From a virus: a stretch of 64,000 nucleotides of DNA. This document shows, one piece after another, positions 34,435 through 43,173 of the stretch. The first letter of the stretch is position 1; each line of letters starts with the position of its first letter. The stretch lies in the IMG/VR virus record IMGVR_UViG_3300024180_000002, positions 1 through 64,000 of that record. One strand, 5' to 3'. Made by a program: the position numbers and the translations under genes. The notes beneath the pieces are model-generated. The model saw only the letters and a program-made list of their open reading frames with translations. It was not told the origin of the DNA and searched no databases.

Positions 34435-35514
34435 TTAAACTCGGTTAGGCTTTATTTTATATTTAAATTTACCTTGTGTAATAGAATATATTTGTAATTC
34501 GCTAGTTTTTCCAGGTAATTTCTTGTAATAGTGAAAAGCTACTATTTCATGATCTTTAGACTCTATAAAAAGGAATGGAGTAGGTATATCTCCTACTGCT
34601 GAAATTACATCGTCTTGTATTTCAGTAAATGTTCTAACGGAAGGCTCAGTCTCTATTATACTTTTAATTTTTTCTGCAGTTTTAGAGTCACTTAGCTTTC
34701 CTAATTCTACGTCATTAAATTTAATTACTAATGCGCCGTTATCTTTATCTCCAGGACCTATTTTAAAATCTCTTTCACTAGAAGAAAGGGCCTGAATATC
34801 TGTCTTAGTTAAATTTTGAATATGCTTAAATCTTTTTCCACCTACAGTTCCCCATTCATTTATCCAACCTCCACCGGCAGCCATATCTTTACCATCTCCG
34901 TCCGGGTTGATTTCTTCAATATTATATTTTACTGCGTCATATAATGCCGTTAACTTCGGTACATAAGTACTATTAATTCCCTGGTGTTTTGCACCTGTTC
35001 TCCAATTTTGTAACATGCCCTTTGACATTTGAGCTTCTTTTAACTCACATTTACCAAGGGGTGGTTTAATTGGTGACCACCTTTCATTATATAATTCTAA
35101 GTCAGTATCGGCCGCACCTCCACCTATTTTTATATTTTCTACAATATACGCTAGCATTATTTCTCCAGCACCAATTCCATTATCGTCTCTTCCAATATTA
35201 AACAATTCGTTTGCTTCGCTTTTATTTAACATTAAATATTGAAAAACTACTCCGAATGTATCGTCATCCATTTTAGAAAGCCATAACCTACCATCAGGTT
35301 GTTGTTTAACATCCTGTGTTGAAGTAAACTTAACACCTTGCCATGGACACTTATTCTTTTTAAATGTTCTATTAATTGAATTAAATAAATTCTGTTGGGC
35401 AGATTTACTTCCGGTCGTTGCAACTCCAATATAGGATTCTATAATTAACGCTTCATTTTCAGCGTTGGTTTTTGCAGCACTATGTAGTGCTCTTTCAAAA
35501 TCGTACCTATCCAT
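34435..35514 (-). CDS. Unknown protein of the packaged cassette
   Basis: This 359-residue protein begins MDRYDFERALHSAAKTNAEN and has a candidate gp21-type site IIE|S at residues 24-27 (EALIIESYIG). The body is mixed alpha/beta with GIGAGEIMLAYIVENIKIGG and a beta-rich C-terminus (LFIESKDHEIVAFHYYKKL). I do not recognise the fold. The start overlaps the ligase/NMNAT gene by 8 nt and the stop lies 20 nt before the 1072-residue polyprotein gene. Confidence 0.55.
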   Translation of the reverse strand: MDRYDFERALHSAAKTNAENEALIIESYIGVATTGSKSAQQNLFNSINRTFKKNKCPWQGVKFTSTQDVKQQPDGRLWLSKMDDDTFGVVFQYLMLNKSEANELFNIGRDDNGIGAGEIMLAYIVENIKIGGGAADTDLELYNERWSPIKPPLGKCELKEAQMSKGMLQNWRTGAKHQGINSTYVPKLTALYDAVKYNIEEINPDGDGKDMAAGGGWINEWGTVGGKRFKHIQNLTKTDIQALSSSERDFKIGPGDKDNGALVIKFNDVELGKLSDSKTAEKIKSIIETEPSVRTFTEIQDDVISAVGDIPTPFLFIESKDHEIVAFHYYKKLPGKTSELQIYSITQGKFKYKIKPNRV

Positions 35515-37378
35515 TGTTTTCTAAAAATTGTTTAAATGTTAATAATGATTCAGCAACTTCATTTGATTCTGAAGTACCTACTGAATCTTCTAATTTTTTC
35601 TTAAGTTCGCCATACATTTTATGTAATGCTTTGGGTGTTGTTGACTTAAATAATCCTTCATCTCCGTCTAGCATTGCGTTTCTAACCTGAGTCGCTGAAA
35701 TATTATTGTCTGTTCTTGGAATTTCAAATAATCCAAAATCACTCCTAACTCCAAGATCTTCTCTATAAGAATCTTTATTTACTTGGAATCCGTAAGTTTT
35801 CATTCTATCGCTTCCTGTTCCCCATAATACGGGTTCATAAGTTGGTCTCATTGCATTGAACATTGTATCAATACCTCCGGTTGGAATTACAAAGATTTCT
35901 TTTAAAAATGGATATTGTTTTTGAACCGCCTTAAACATATCTAATTGTGTCTTCTCATCATAAGGTCTTTTAAATGCATCTTCCTTTTTCTTATTCTTTG
36001 CTTTTACTAATAAAACAACCACAGGATATCCATTTTCTTTGTGTATAGTTTCTAATACTTTAGCATGTCCAAGTGTAAATGGTTGGAATCTACCAACAAA
36101 CATATTTACTAATTCTCCTCCTTGTTCAGGATGATCTACTTTAAGTGCTTCATTTAAATTAACACTTGTCTTTACTTTATTATGTAATATGAAATTATTA
36201 AAGTCGTATATGGAATTTTCATCGGTATTCTCTACAAATACTTTCTTATCTATAGTTTCTACTATTTGATTTAAATGCTCTAACATTTCTGCATTTATGA
36301 TATCGCTTTCCTTGCTTCTCTTTTTTCTAAAAGAACCTAAAGTTATTTTAAATAATTCTGCAAGTATTTCGTTTTCAACATAAGAAAGAGTGGTCTCGTT
36401 CTTAATGTATTTAGTATTTAGTTTAAAGGAATCTGAATCTGCAAAATCAGCTGATTCAAAGTTAACACCAATAAACTTAGCAGAGTGTTCTTTAACATAC
36501 GTATTAAACATCACTGACATTAATTCAATATATCTCCAGTCTGCTGTTTCTTCATTTAGTTGAATGTCTTTCATTTCAAATGTAGAAATAAATTCAATAA
36601 GACCAGCAATAGTAATTTGATACATGTGGCTTGATCTCTTATTTTCACTAACAGTTCTTGTAAAATCTTCTAATTTAAAAGATCTAGATTTTTTCTCATC
36701 AATAAAAGAAACTATTAATCCGTCAATTTCTACTTCAAAGTCTTCATTTAACGTAGGAGAAACTGCATTTGGATTAAATGTCTTAATCATCTTTTGAGTG
36801 AAAGGTAATCTTGCATCTGTATTTGGATCATAATCAAATGCTTCAGAAAACTCCTTATCTGACATAGATAAAACACTTATTAATTCTTCTTTTTGCATTT
36901 GAGATAGCATACCATCAAACACAATGCTAGGTCCTTGAACCTCTAATATCTTTGCCCATTTATTTAATATAATTGGATCGCTAATTGTTTTTCTAATCTT
37001 ACCTGACTCATTCATAGTTTGAATGTGCGTAAGTATTAAATTGTTTTTAGGTAGTTTAGTATATTTATATTCTGACACGTTTAATTCAGGTAAATATTCA
37101 AAACCAAATTTCCAATCATGTGGCATTTGTTCCTTTATACTAGGATCTAAACTTTGGATGTGCTTGACACCTGTTTCATATAAACCTACTATTGTTCTGT
37201 CTATCATGTTCATTCTAGAATCTCCAGATTTGTAATATTCAAATTTAGTCTGGTTTCTTCTAACGTGAAATGAAGCTCCTTGTATTTTTTCAGTTACTAG
37301 AACCCTGCTATTCAACATATCTTGAAATGCATTGATATTAGTTTCCTGAAATACTTGTCTTAGTTTTTTAAGTGCCAT
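35507..37378 (-). CDS. Ligase-type nucleotidyltransferase fused to NMNAT-like domain
   Basis: This 623-residue protein has two enzyme domains. Residues 1-300 look like an RNA/DNA ligase-family nucleotidyltransferase, with motif I TEKIQG (Lys31), a motif III-like WKFGFEYLPE near 89 and motif IV VEIDGLIVSF near 216. Residues 425-600 are a nucleotidyltransferase of the NMNAT/cytidylyltransferase fold, with GRFQPFTLGH at 429-438 and ISATQVR at 560-566. Between them lies VNLNEALKVDHPEQGG, a gp21-like LNE|A site (408-411) that would free the NMNAT part. The C-terminus ESLLTFKQFLENNG resembles a capsid-targeting peptide. Substrates (NAD, RNA ends) are inferred from folds only. Confidence 0.75.
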   Translation of the reverse strand: MALKKLRQVFQETNINAFQDMLNSRVLVTEKIQGASFHVRRNQTKFEYYKSGDSRMNMIDRTIVGLYETGVKHIQSLDPSIKEQMPHDWKFGFEYLPELNVSEYKYTKLPKNNLILTHIQTMNESGKIRKTISDPIILNKWAKILEVQGPSIVFDGMLSQMQKEELISVLSMSDKEFSEAFDYDPNTDARLPFTQKMIKTFNPNAVSPTLNEDFEVEIDGLIVSFIDEKKSRSFKLEDFTRTVSENKRSSHMYQITIAGLIEFISTFEMKDIQLNEETADWRYIELMSVMFNTYVKEHSAKFIGVNFESADFADSDSFKLNTKYIKNETTLSYVENEILAELFKITLGSFRKKRSKESDIINAEMLEHLNQIVETIDKKVFVENTDENSIYDFNNFILHNKVKTSVNLNEALKVDHPEQGGELVNMFVGRFQPFTLGHAKVLETIHKENGYPVVVLLVKAKNKKKEDAFKRPYDEKTQLDMFKAVQKQYPFLKEIFVIPTGGIDTMFNAMRPTYEPVLWGTGSDRMKTYGFQVNKDSYREDLGVRSDFGLFEIPRTDNNISATQVRNAMLDGDEGLFKSTTPKALHKMYGELKKKLEDSVGTSESNEVAESLLTFKQFLENNG

Positions 37379-37388
37379 ATTATATTAT

Positions 37389-38759
37389 TTATCTTCCGTA
37401 CTTTATGATTCCCATCAGCTGATTGATAGCAGCAAAAGTACCTGTTAGTTTCATAGTCTTTCCTTTATATACAAAAACTATTCCTTCAGTTGGTATGATA
37501 GATTCTACTCCTCCAATTCTATCTAATCTCTCTAGTTCTTTCATTACCTTTTCGATCTGAGTAACGCTTCCATCTTTTTTGATCTTTTCAGATTCTGATC
37601 TAATTTGATTATGTAGTCTTTGCATCTCTTTGTCTGGATTTGCAGCTACAAAATTAGAAGCATTCATAAGAATTATAGACCCTAGTTCTAAAAATAAATC
37701 TTCAAACGGTCTAATGTTTTCTTTATATTTCTTTTTAACATCTTCTTTGTCAAATTTCTTAACAGAAGCAGCTTCATCTTTTCCTATCTCCTTTGCAAGT
37801 GATCTCATATTTAAAGACTTTTTATCTCCATAAGCCCATCTTAATAATAAACCTTCCTTATAGTCTTGTTGTAAATCTGGGAAATTTGCATCTATTGTTT
37901 CTCTCCACCACATTTCATGATATCTAGAAACTTCGTCACCGTCTGTTAAGTTATAACGATCTCTTAATTTTTCAATCTGCTTTATAAATTTAGCTTGATT
38001 TTTATCAAAATTAATATCTTTACCTAGTTTTAAAATCTGAGGAGGAATTATTGTAAATGTCTTTTGAACATCGGCATCTACTTCCTTTAAAGCTTTGACT
38101 AATTCTCCTGCTATTTTTCTAGATCCTGTAATATTACCATTCCCATCAGTTTCTTGAATATCGTGAAATTGAAGAACATCTCTTTCGTAATAGATTACAT
38201 TTGGGTTTTTAGAATAGATTAATTCTATATTTATAAAATCTTTACCGTCATTAAATATGGACTGATCTTTAATTTTTGGAAGAGCTTCATTTAGATCTTT
38301 AGCTGCAAACACGTATGTTTCTCGCACTAAAGGTACCTCATGCTTTTCAAACATTTCTATAATACCGTCTAAATCAACGGGACTAATTAATTGACCTTTA
38401 TTTCTAGAAAACATCGTAACTCCGTTTTTTACGGTTGCTAATAGATTTTGACCGTCTGTTTTTTCAGTGGCTACCTCTTCAAAGTTTAATTCTCCTTGAA
38501 GACCGGACGTTACGATCTTTTTAAAATCTGCGAATGTTAAATCTTTTTCATCGAAAGGATGAGACATGTGACCAGCTGCACCGCCTTCTAAGATTAATTC
38601 TTCTTTAAGTGTATTGTATTTTTCAACGATATATTCGTCAAATGATAAAACTTTACTCTTATTTTCACTCATATAATGTGCAACATATTCCTCTCTGGTC
38701 ATGCCTTGTGCATCTGCGTGATGTTGAATAAAATCTACAAAGTTGTTATTTAGTTCCAT
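37389..38759 (-). CDS. KxDG-type ligase-family nucleotidyltransferase with cleavable N-terminus
   Basis: This 456-residue protein has motif I EKTDG (Lys100 as likely nucleotidylated residue), a motif III-like INIELIYSK, motif IV EGLLLRW and motif V EGIVFVYKGK near 425-434 followed by KLTG. This is the RNA/DNA ligase superfamily core. The N-terminus holds a CTS-like stretch VLSFDEYIVEKYNTLKEE and a strong gp21-like site LILE|GG at 55-60. The mature enzyme would start GGAAGHMSHPF. An in-frame Met30 could be an alternative start. It lies upstream of the ligase/NMNAT gene with a 10-nt gap, so the two ligase-type enzymes are made together. Confidence 0.75.
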   Translation of the reverse strand: MELNNNFVDFIQHHADAQGMTREEYVAHYMSENKSKVLSFDEYIVEKYNTLKEELILEGGAAGHMSHPFDEKDLTFADFKKIVTSGLQGELNFEEVATEKTDGQNLLATVKNGVTMFSRNKGQLISPVDLDGIIEMFEKHEVPLVRETYVFAAKDLNEALPKIKDQSIFNDGKDFINIELIYSKNPNVIYYERDVLQFHDIQETDGNGNITGSRKIAGELVKALKEVDADVQKTFTIIPPQILKLGKDINFDKNQAKFIKQIEKLRDRYNLTDGDEVSRYHEMWWRETIDANFPDLQQDYKEGLLLRWAYGDKKSLNMRSLAKEIGKDEAASVKKFDKEDVKKKYKENIRPFEDLFLELGSIILMNASNFVAANPDKEMQRLHNQIRSESEKIKKDGSVTQIEKVMKELERLDRIGGVESIIPTEGIVFVYKGKTMKLTGTFAAINQLMGIIKYGR

Positions 38760-38778
38760 GTATATAGCTAATATAATT

Positions 38779-38808
38779 AAAAAACTTGACCCGGAAAAAT
38801 CCAGGTCA
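38779..38808 (-). terminator. Rho-independent terminator
   Basis: An 8-bp stem (TGACCTGG with CCGGGTCA, one G-U pair) and a 6-nt loop are followed on the minus strand by a T-run (AGTTTTTTAATT). It lies after the 708-residue gene. Confidence 0.8.
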
Positions 38809-38826
38809 GTTTATTTTTATTTTTTA

Positions 38827-40953
38827 TTATAAATATCTATCGATAAATTCTTCTTTGCTACCAACAAATGATCTAGTCTTTGGGCCGAAAAGAACAATCT
38901 CAGCACCTTCTGATTTAAGCCAATCTGCAACTTTTTGAGCTTTTTTCTTATCAGCTGATAACCATACTGTGTCAAATTCAGGACCATGAGACCTTTGCAT
39001 TACAATACCTCCTTTTTCATTTGTAAATTTAAACTTATCTCCAAGAGCAACACTTACTTTAATATTTTTATCAAAATTCTTTTTATGATTCTTAAAAGAA
39101 TATGCTAAAGCACCTGAGTAACTTTTAGTGTCAGTTGTAAATTCATCTAAAGATGTAGTAGTACCTTCATAAATATTTGATTCAAATGCTGGAACTAATC
39201 CAGTTTCTCCGTAGATATCTGCCATCATCCATTTTTTAGAACCTTCATCCCATAAATAAACGAATTCTGCACCACCTTCGTAATTTGCATCTTTAATATA
39301 TTTGTTAATATTCTTAACATTACCTTTCATCAGATTAACATCTCCGCCATAGAAATTAATTTTCTTAACGTCTTTATCTAAACCTGAATTATCTCCATTT
39401 TTAAGAACAAAATCTACATTTTTACCACTTTTAAAGGTTGATTTAATAATAGGCAACATGTTTTCAGGATATGAATCATAGTGAGTATATACTGAAGTAA
39501 TATTTCCTTTCTTGTCTATTTTACCAAATTGACCTCTAGTTCCTTCATTAATTACATAATTGATTACTTCGTTAAATTTAGATTCTTTTAAAGAAATTTC
39601 TTCTTCAGTTAATTGAAACTTAACTGATTCTTCTACTGCGTTAAATCCTGCTAATAATTTTTCAGCAAGTTTAGATTCACCAATAGATTCTAAATATAGA
39701 GCAGTGCCTTCAGCAACTCCAATACCTGACCATCCGGCAGCATTTGAAATTCTAGAATAATACTCATCTAATATCTGTGATATTTTCTTTGCTCCTACTA
39801 TAATAGCTTGTTTACCAAGAGTTAAAGGATTAACAGTAACACTTCCTAATCTTCCTTTGATAATTTTTTCAGTAGCTGTTCTTTCTCTATGGAAATTAGC
39901 ATCAGTTAATGCTTCAGCGTAAATATATTTAATAGCTCCTAAGTGAGAAATTTTATCAGCTGTTAAGCTTCCTAGTTCTGCAAATATTTTATTGTATTGA
40001 GTTAATACTTTCTTTGCATCTCTTTTATATTTAATATCTAAGGCCTCATTCATTAATGATTCTCCTAATCCCCAGTAATTTGCGTGATCGTATTCAACTG
40101 GGAATATACCTAAATCACCTTCATCACCTTCTTCACTTTTAACAATTTTAGCAAGATAGTAATCTCCCTTTGCAGTATCTTCATATCCGTATGAATCTGC
40201 ATCTGATCCCATTTCTTTTTTAAATTGCTTTGATATCTTTCTCCAATTATCGATAGCGATTATTTCAACTTCGCTTCCAATTGAATTTTCAGTAGTATCT
40301 CCTACTTTAAATTTAGCTTTTTCAGTAACTAAAGATTCTGAAAATTCTTCAATATGTTCCATATCGATTTCATCTTCTCCCTTTAATTCTTTTTGTACTT
40401 CTTTAGACTTTACTAATTTTGAAAGATCTTTCATAGTGATTTCTCCATCAATGAAGTCAGCTAGTATATAGTATTGATTAGAAGAATATCCTTCACTGTC
40501 TCTAAAATCACCAATTTCTTCAATTGCTGCTTTAGTAACGGTCTTAGCTTCAGTAACTAAAGATTCGCTTAATGAATTTCTTAGACCACAGTGTACGCAT
40601 TCTACCGTTCCGTCCTTGTCAATTTGCTTATATAAATGTCCTTTTTTATTAGTACACTTTGGTTCGTCTGATTCAGTAACTTCTTCTGATGCAGTAACAT
40701 CTTCTACCTCTACTTCTATTTCAGCTATTTCTTCTTCTGAAACATCTCCAAATATTTTTGAGATAATTGATTCTTTCTGATCTTCTTCTAAACCTTCGAA
40801 AGAAGTTAATCCTAATTCATCTAGAATAGCAGCTATTTTACCAACTGATTCTTGTCTTTTTAAATTGTTTTCTTCTCTAAGTTTACTAACAGATTCCTGT
40901 TTTCTAATCTCTGTAAACGATTTAAATGAAGAAATTTTATTAACTTGTGCCAT
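38827..40953 (-). CDS. Putative packaged polyprotein with five gp21-like cleavage sites
   Basis: This 708-residue protein starts MAQVNKISSFKSFTEIRKQE, a CTS-like opening. Candidate cleavage sites lie after residues 135 (SLVTE|A), 211 (SLVTE|K), 303 (SLMNE|A), 470 (YVINE|G) and 596 (NIYE|G). The first fragment has an acidic tract and a possible zinc ribbon (Cys100, Cys119, Cys122). The fragment 304-470 is helical. The C-terminal piece includes VSVALGDKFKFTNEKGGIVM and a basic end. The ES-x-h-x-E-A context is the same as in the 1072-residue protein, so the two probably share a modular origin. A late promoter lies 34 nt upstream and a terminator 19 nt downstream. Confidence 0.65.
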   Translation of the reverse strand: MAQVNKISSFKSFTEIRKQESVSKLREENNLKRQESVGKIAAILDELGLTSFEGLEEDQKESIISKIFGDVSEEEIAEIEVEVEDVTASEEVTESDEPKCTNKKGHLYKQIDKDGTVECVHCGLRNSLSESLVTEAKTVTKAAIEEIGDFRDSEGYSSNQYYILADFIDGEITMKDLSKLVKSKEVQKELKGEDEIDMEHIEEFSESLVTEKAKFKVGDTTENSIGSEVEIIAIDNWRKISKQFKKEMGSDADSYGYEDTAKGDYYLAKIVKSEEGDEGDLGIFPVEYDHANYWGLGESLMNEALDIKYKRDAKKVLTQYNKIFAELGSLTADKISHLGAIKYIYAEALTDANFHRERTATEKIIKGRLGSVTVNPLTLGKQAIIVGAKKISQILDEYYSRISNAAGWSGIGVAEGTALYLESIGESKLAEKLLAGFNAVEESVKFQLTEEEISLKESKFNEVINYVINEGTRGQFGKIDKKGNITSVYTHYDSYPENMLPIIKSTFKSGKNVDFVLKNGDNSGLDKDVKKINFYGGDVNLMKGNVKNINKYIKDANYEGGAEFVYLWDEGSKKWMMADIYGETGLVPAFESNIYEGTTTSLDEFTTDTKSYSGALAYSFKNHKKNFDKNIKVSVALGDKFKFTNEKGGIVMQRSHGPEFDTVWLSADKKKAQKVADWLKSEGAEIVLFGPKTRSFVGSKEEFIDRYL

Positions 40954-40986
40954 TTTTTAATGTTTATTTAATTTAGTTTCGTTATT

Positions 40987-42495
40987 CTATATATCTCCGT
41001 CAAATTTGACTTTCTTAATACTATACTCAAATTTCTCTTGTTTATAAATTTTCTGCCTCGCCTTACTATGTTTATATAAATAGTTATCCCATTCGTCAGT
41101 TCTAATGTCATCCACAAAATCGACAATTAATACAGCTTCTTTAGACTCATGCTGCCTTAGACCTCTACCAATTGACTGCCTGATGATCACCTCGGACTTA
41201 AATGACTCTGTAAAGAATATATTGTGTATTTTCTTAATGGAAATTCCAGTAGAAAATGTACCATAACTCGCTACAATAACTACTTCATCTCCTGCTTCCA
41301 TTTTCTTTTTATATTCTTCTCTAATATCTTTATCTGTTCCTCCATCTACATAAAAAACTCTTTTATCTGAGTTTTGGCGGAGCTGTTCGTATATTTTTTT
41401 ACCATGTTCTATTCTATGAAACAGAACTAGAGAGTTCCTAGGGACCTTGCCAACAACATTACATATAAAATTAAGTCTACCAAAAGAATTAATAATATAA
41501 TTTTGTTCCAGTTGAAAAACATCCTTCCTATCATACTTATTAAATGCTAATTCTTCAAATGCTTTTTTGGCGGAATCAGGTGCGTAATTCATTTCAATTA
41601 CTTTTACTTTACATTTAGCGATGTGACCCTGACTCTGTAAAAATGCAGCCTTAACTTCGCTAATTACAGGACCCGTTTGACTCATTAGTGTTAACTTGTC
41701 TAAAGATCCATCTTTAGGAATTGTACCCGATAAACCATATTTATATTGTGCACTTGTACATTTTTGTAATATAGTCTTAATAGAATTAGATTTCGCTTTA
41801 TGAGTTTCATCTACAATAACAGCATCGAACTGTTGAAAATATTCTTTAGGCTTTTTAACTAAGGACTGATATGTACCTATCACTACATTCCTGTCTGACT
41901 TTATTTTCTGGCCGGCATATATCTGTTGTATCTTTAGTTTTATTCTATTCTTATTATTGTATTCGTGGAAATCTTCATGGGCCTGAACAACTAGAGAAAC
42001 ATTAGGAACTATAAATAATATCTTTTCGGCCTTTTCTTTTTCTAACATATACGCCACTGTTAAAAAACTAATAAGTGTTTTCCCAGCGGAAGTTGCTAAT
42101 TCAGCTAAACATCTCCTAAACTTTAGGATATTAAATGCTGTTTCTATTTGATAATCCCTTGGAACAAATTTACTACCCTCAAAAAATTCTAAAGCCCATG
42201 CTTCAAATGATTCTGCACCTATGTTTCTATCAAATAGTCTTTGAATTCCATTAAGTTTAAGATCAAACTTATATTCCTTGCAAATGAGCATAACGTATCT
42301 CCAAAGACCGGCGGGAATCCACTTATCGTCTTTGATGTATGAAACATATCCGTCCCATATTCCTTTCTTGACTAAAGGATTAAATCTCCAACTATCAATT
42401 CTTTTAGTTAAAGATATTTTAATCTGCTCTAGTTCAAGTTCCTCTGCTTCATCAATTCGTAAGAATTGATTATCATCTGTTAGAGTTAAAATCAA
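40987..42495 (-). CDS. uvsW: DNA helicase UvsW
   Basis: This 502-residue SF2 helicase is almost the same length as T4 UvsW (503). It has a small N-terminal domain (1-100), Walker A ATSAGKT at 134-140, DEAD-box VDETHK at 228-233, YGLSGTIPKDG (motif III) and a second RecA domain with TFSTGISIKKIHN and QSIGRGLRQ (motif VI). UvsW rewinds and migrates branched DNA, and in T4 it switches replication from origin to recombination mode. It follows uvsY directly. The next late promoter overlaps its stop codon. Confidence 0.92.
   Translation of the reverse strand: MILTLTDDNQFLRIDEAEELELEQIKISLTKRIDSWRFNPLVKKGIWDGYVSYIKDDKWIPAGLWRYVMLICKEYKFDLKLNGIQRLFDRNIGAESFEAWALEFFEGSKFVPRDYQIETAFNILKFRRCLAELATSAGKTLISFLTVAYMLEKEKAEKILFIVPNVSLVVQAHEDFHEYNNKNRIKLKIQQIYAGQKIKSDRNVVIGTYQSLVKKPKEYFQQFDAVIVDETHKAKSNSIKTILQKCTSAQYKYGLSGTIPKDGSLDKLTLMSQTGPVISEVKAAFLQSQGHIAKCKVKVIEMNYAPDSAKKAFEELAFNKYDRKDVFQLEQNYIINSFGRLNFICNVVGKVPRNSLVLFHRIEHGKKIYEQLRQNSDKRVFYVDGGTDKDIREEYKKKMEAGDEVVIVASYGTFSTGISIKKIHNIFFTESFKSEVIIRQSIGRGLRQHESKEAVLIVDFVDDIRTDEWDNYLYKHSKARQKIYKQEKFEYSIKKVKFDGDI
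40988..40995 (-). promoter_or_regulatory. Late promoter candidate
   Basis: Minus strand reads GACGGAGATATATAGAATAA, 34 nt before the ATG at 40953, overlapping the end of uvsW. Confidence 0.58.
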
Positions 42496-42512
42496 TTTTC
42501 ATTTAACTTTTT

Positions 42513-42950
42513 TTACAGTCTCGAAATATCAAGGCGATTCTTTATTGCAAAGCCCATATTGTCGAGAGTTTTTACTGAGCCTTCAATAAAGGCCTTTTGG
42601 CTTTCAAGTAAATCCAAAATCTGTTTATCATCTGAAAGATCTGCGTCGATAAAACGTTCTCTTTGTTTATCCGTTATCTTATAATCAAACTTATAATATT
42701 CAATCCATTTCTGTTTATATAACTTGTCTACTGTTCCCTTCTGTGTTCTAATTTTACCAGCGATAGTTGCTAAATTTTCAACTAATATTTGCCTATAACT
42801 TAATGTATATGCACTAACATCTTCTAGGTTAATACCTTCTTTTAAGTTTGCAGTAAGTTCTTTAATCTTTAAAGTCCATTCTGATCTTTGGTTTGCTAAA
42901 TATTCGTCTAATTGTACAATCTTAGATTTGTTAGTTGATTGTTCTGTCAT
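42513..42950 (-). CDS. uvsY: Recombination mediator UvsY
   Basis: This 145-residue protein is near T4 UvsY in length (137), and its C-terminus KTLDNMGFAIKNRLDISRL matches the T4 end (ALDAIKSRGFAIKHIQDMR). The N-terminal half is helical with GKIRTQKGTVDKLYKQKW, where UvsY has its Lys-rich DNA-binding part. UvsY helps load UvsX on gp32-covered ssDNA. The genes for gp32, primase and UvsW are neighbours. Confidence 0.82.
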   Translation of the reverse strand: MTEQSTNKSKIVQLDEYLANQRSEWTLKIKELTANLKEGINLEDVSAYTLSYRQILVENLATIAGKIRTQKGTVDKLYKQKWIEYYKFDYKITDKQRERFIDADLSDDKQILDLLESQKAFIEGSVKTLDNMGFAIKNRLDISRL

Positions 42951-42960
42951 GTGGTGTTTT

Positions 42961-43173
42961 TTAGAATAATGAGTTATTATTAGTATTCTTCTTAATATAA
43001 ACTTGACTCTTAAATTTCTTTTTGTATTTAGGAGTTATTTTAATTTCTTTTTCAGCGTGTGATAAATCGGCTGCTGCAAACCCAATAATCATTTTTAGAT
43101 TTTTGTGTCTTTTTCCATCTTCTTCGAATTGATCTAATTCGTCATTTACCATTTGTACGTAATCGTCTATCAT
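42961..43173 (-). CDS. Small protein of 70 residues, unknown
   Basis: This 70-residue protein begins MIDDYVQMVNDELDQFEEDG and has a very basic second half (KITPKYKKKFKSQVYIKK). It overlaps the primase gene by 4 nt and precedes uvsY by 10 nt. No family recognised. The acidic-then-basic layout could suit a replication accessory protein. Confidence 0.6.
   Translation of the reverse strand: MIDDYVQMVNDELDQFEEDGKRHKNLKMIIGFAAADLSHAEKEIKITPKYKKKFKSQVYIKKNTNNNSLF

Noticed and set aside
35507-37378. LNE motifs near residues 210 and 274 as cleavage sites
   Set aside because: They fall within the ligase-type core (the first just before motif IV) and are followed by Asp or Glu, so cutting there would destroy the domain. 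Only the site at 408-411 is in a linker.
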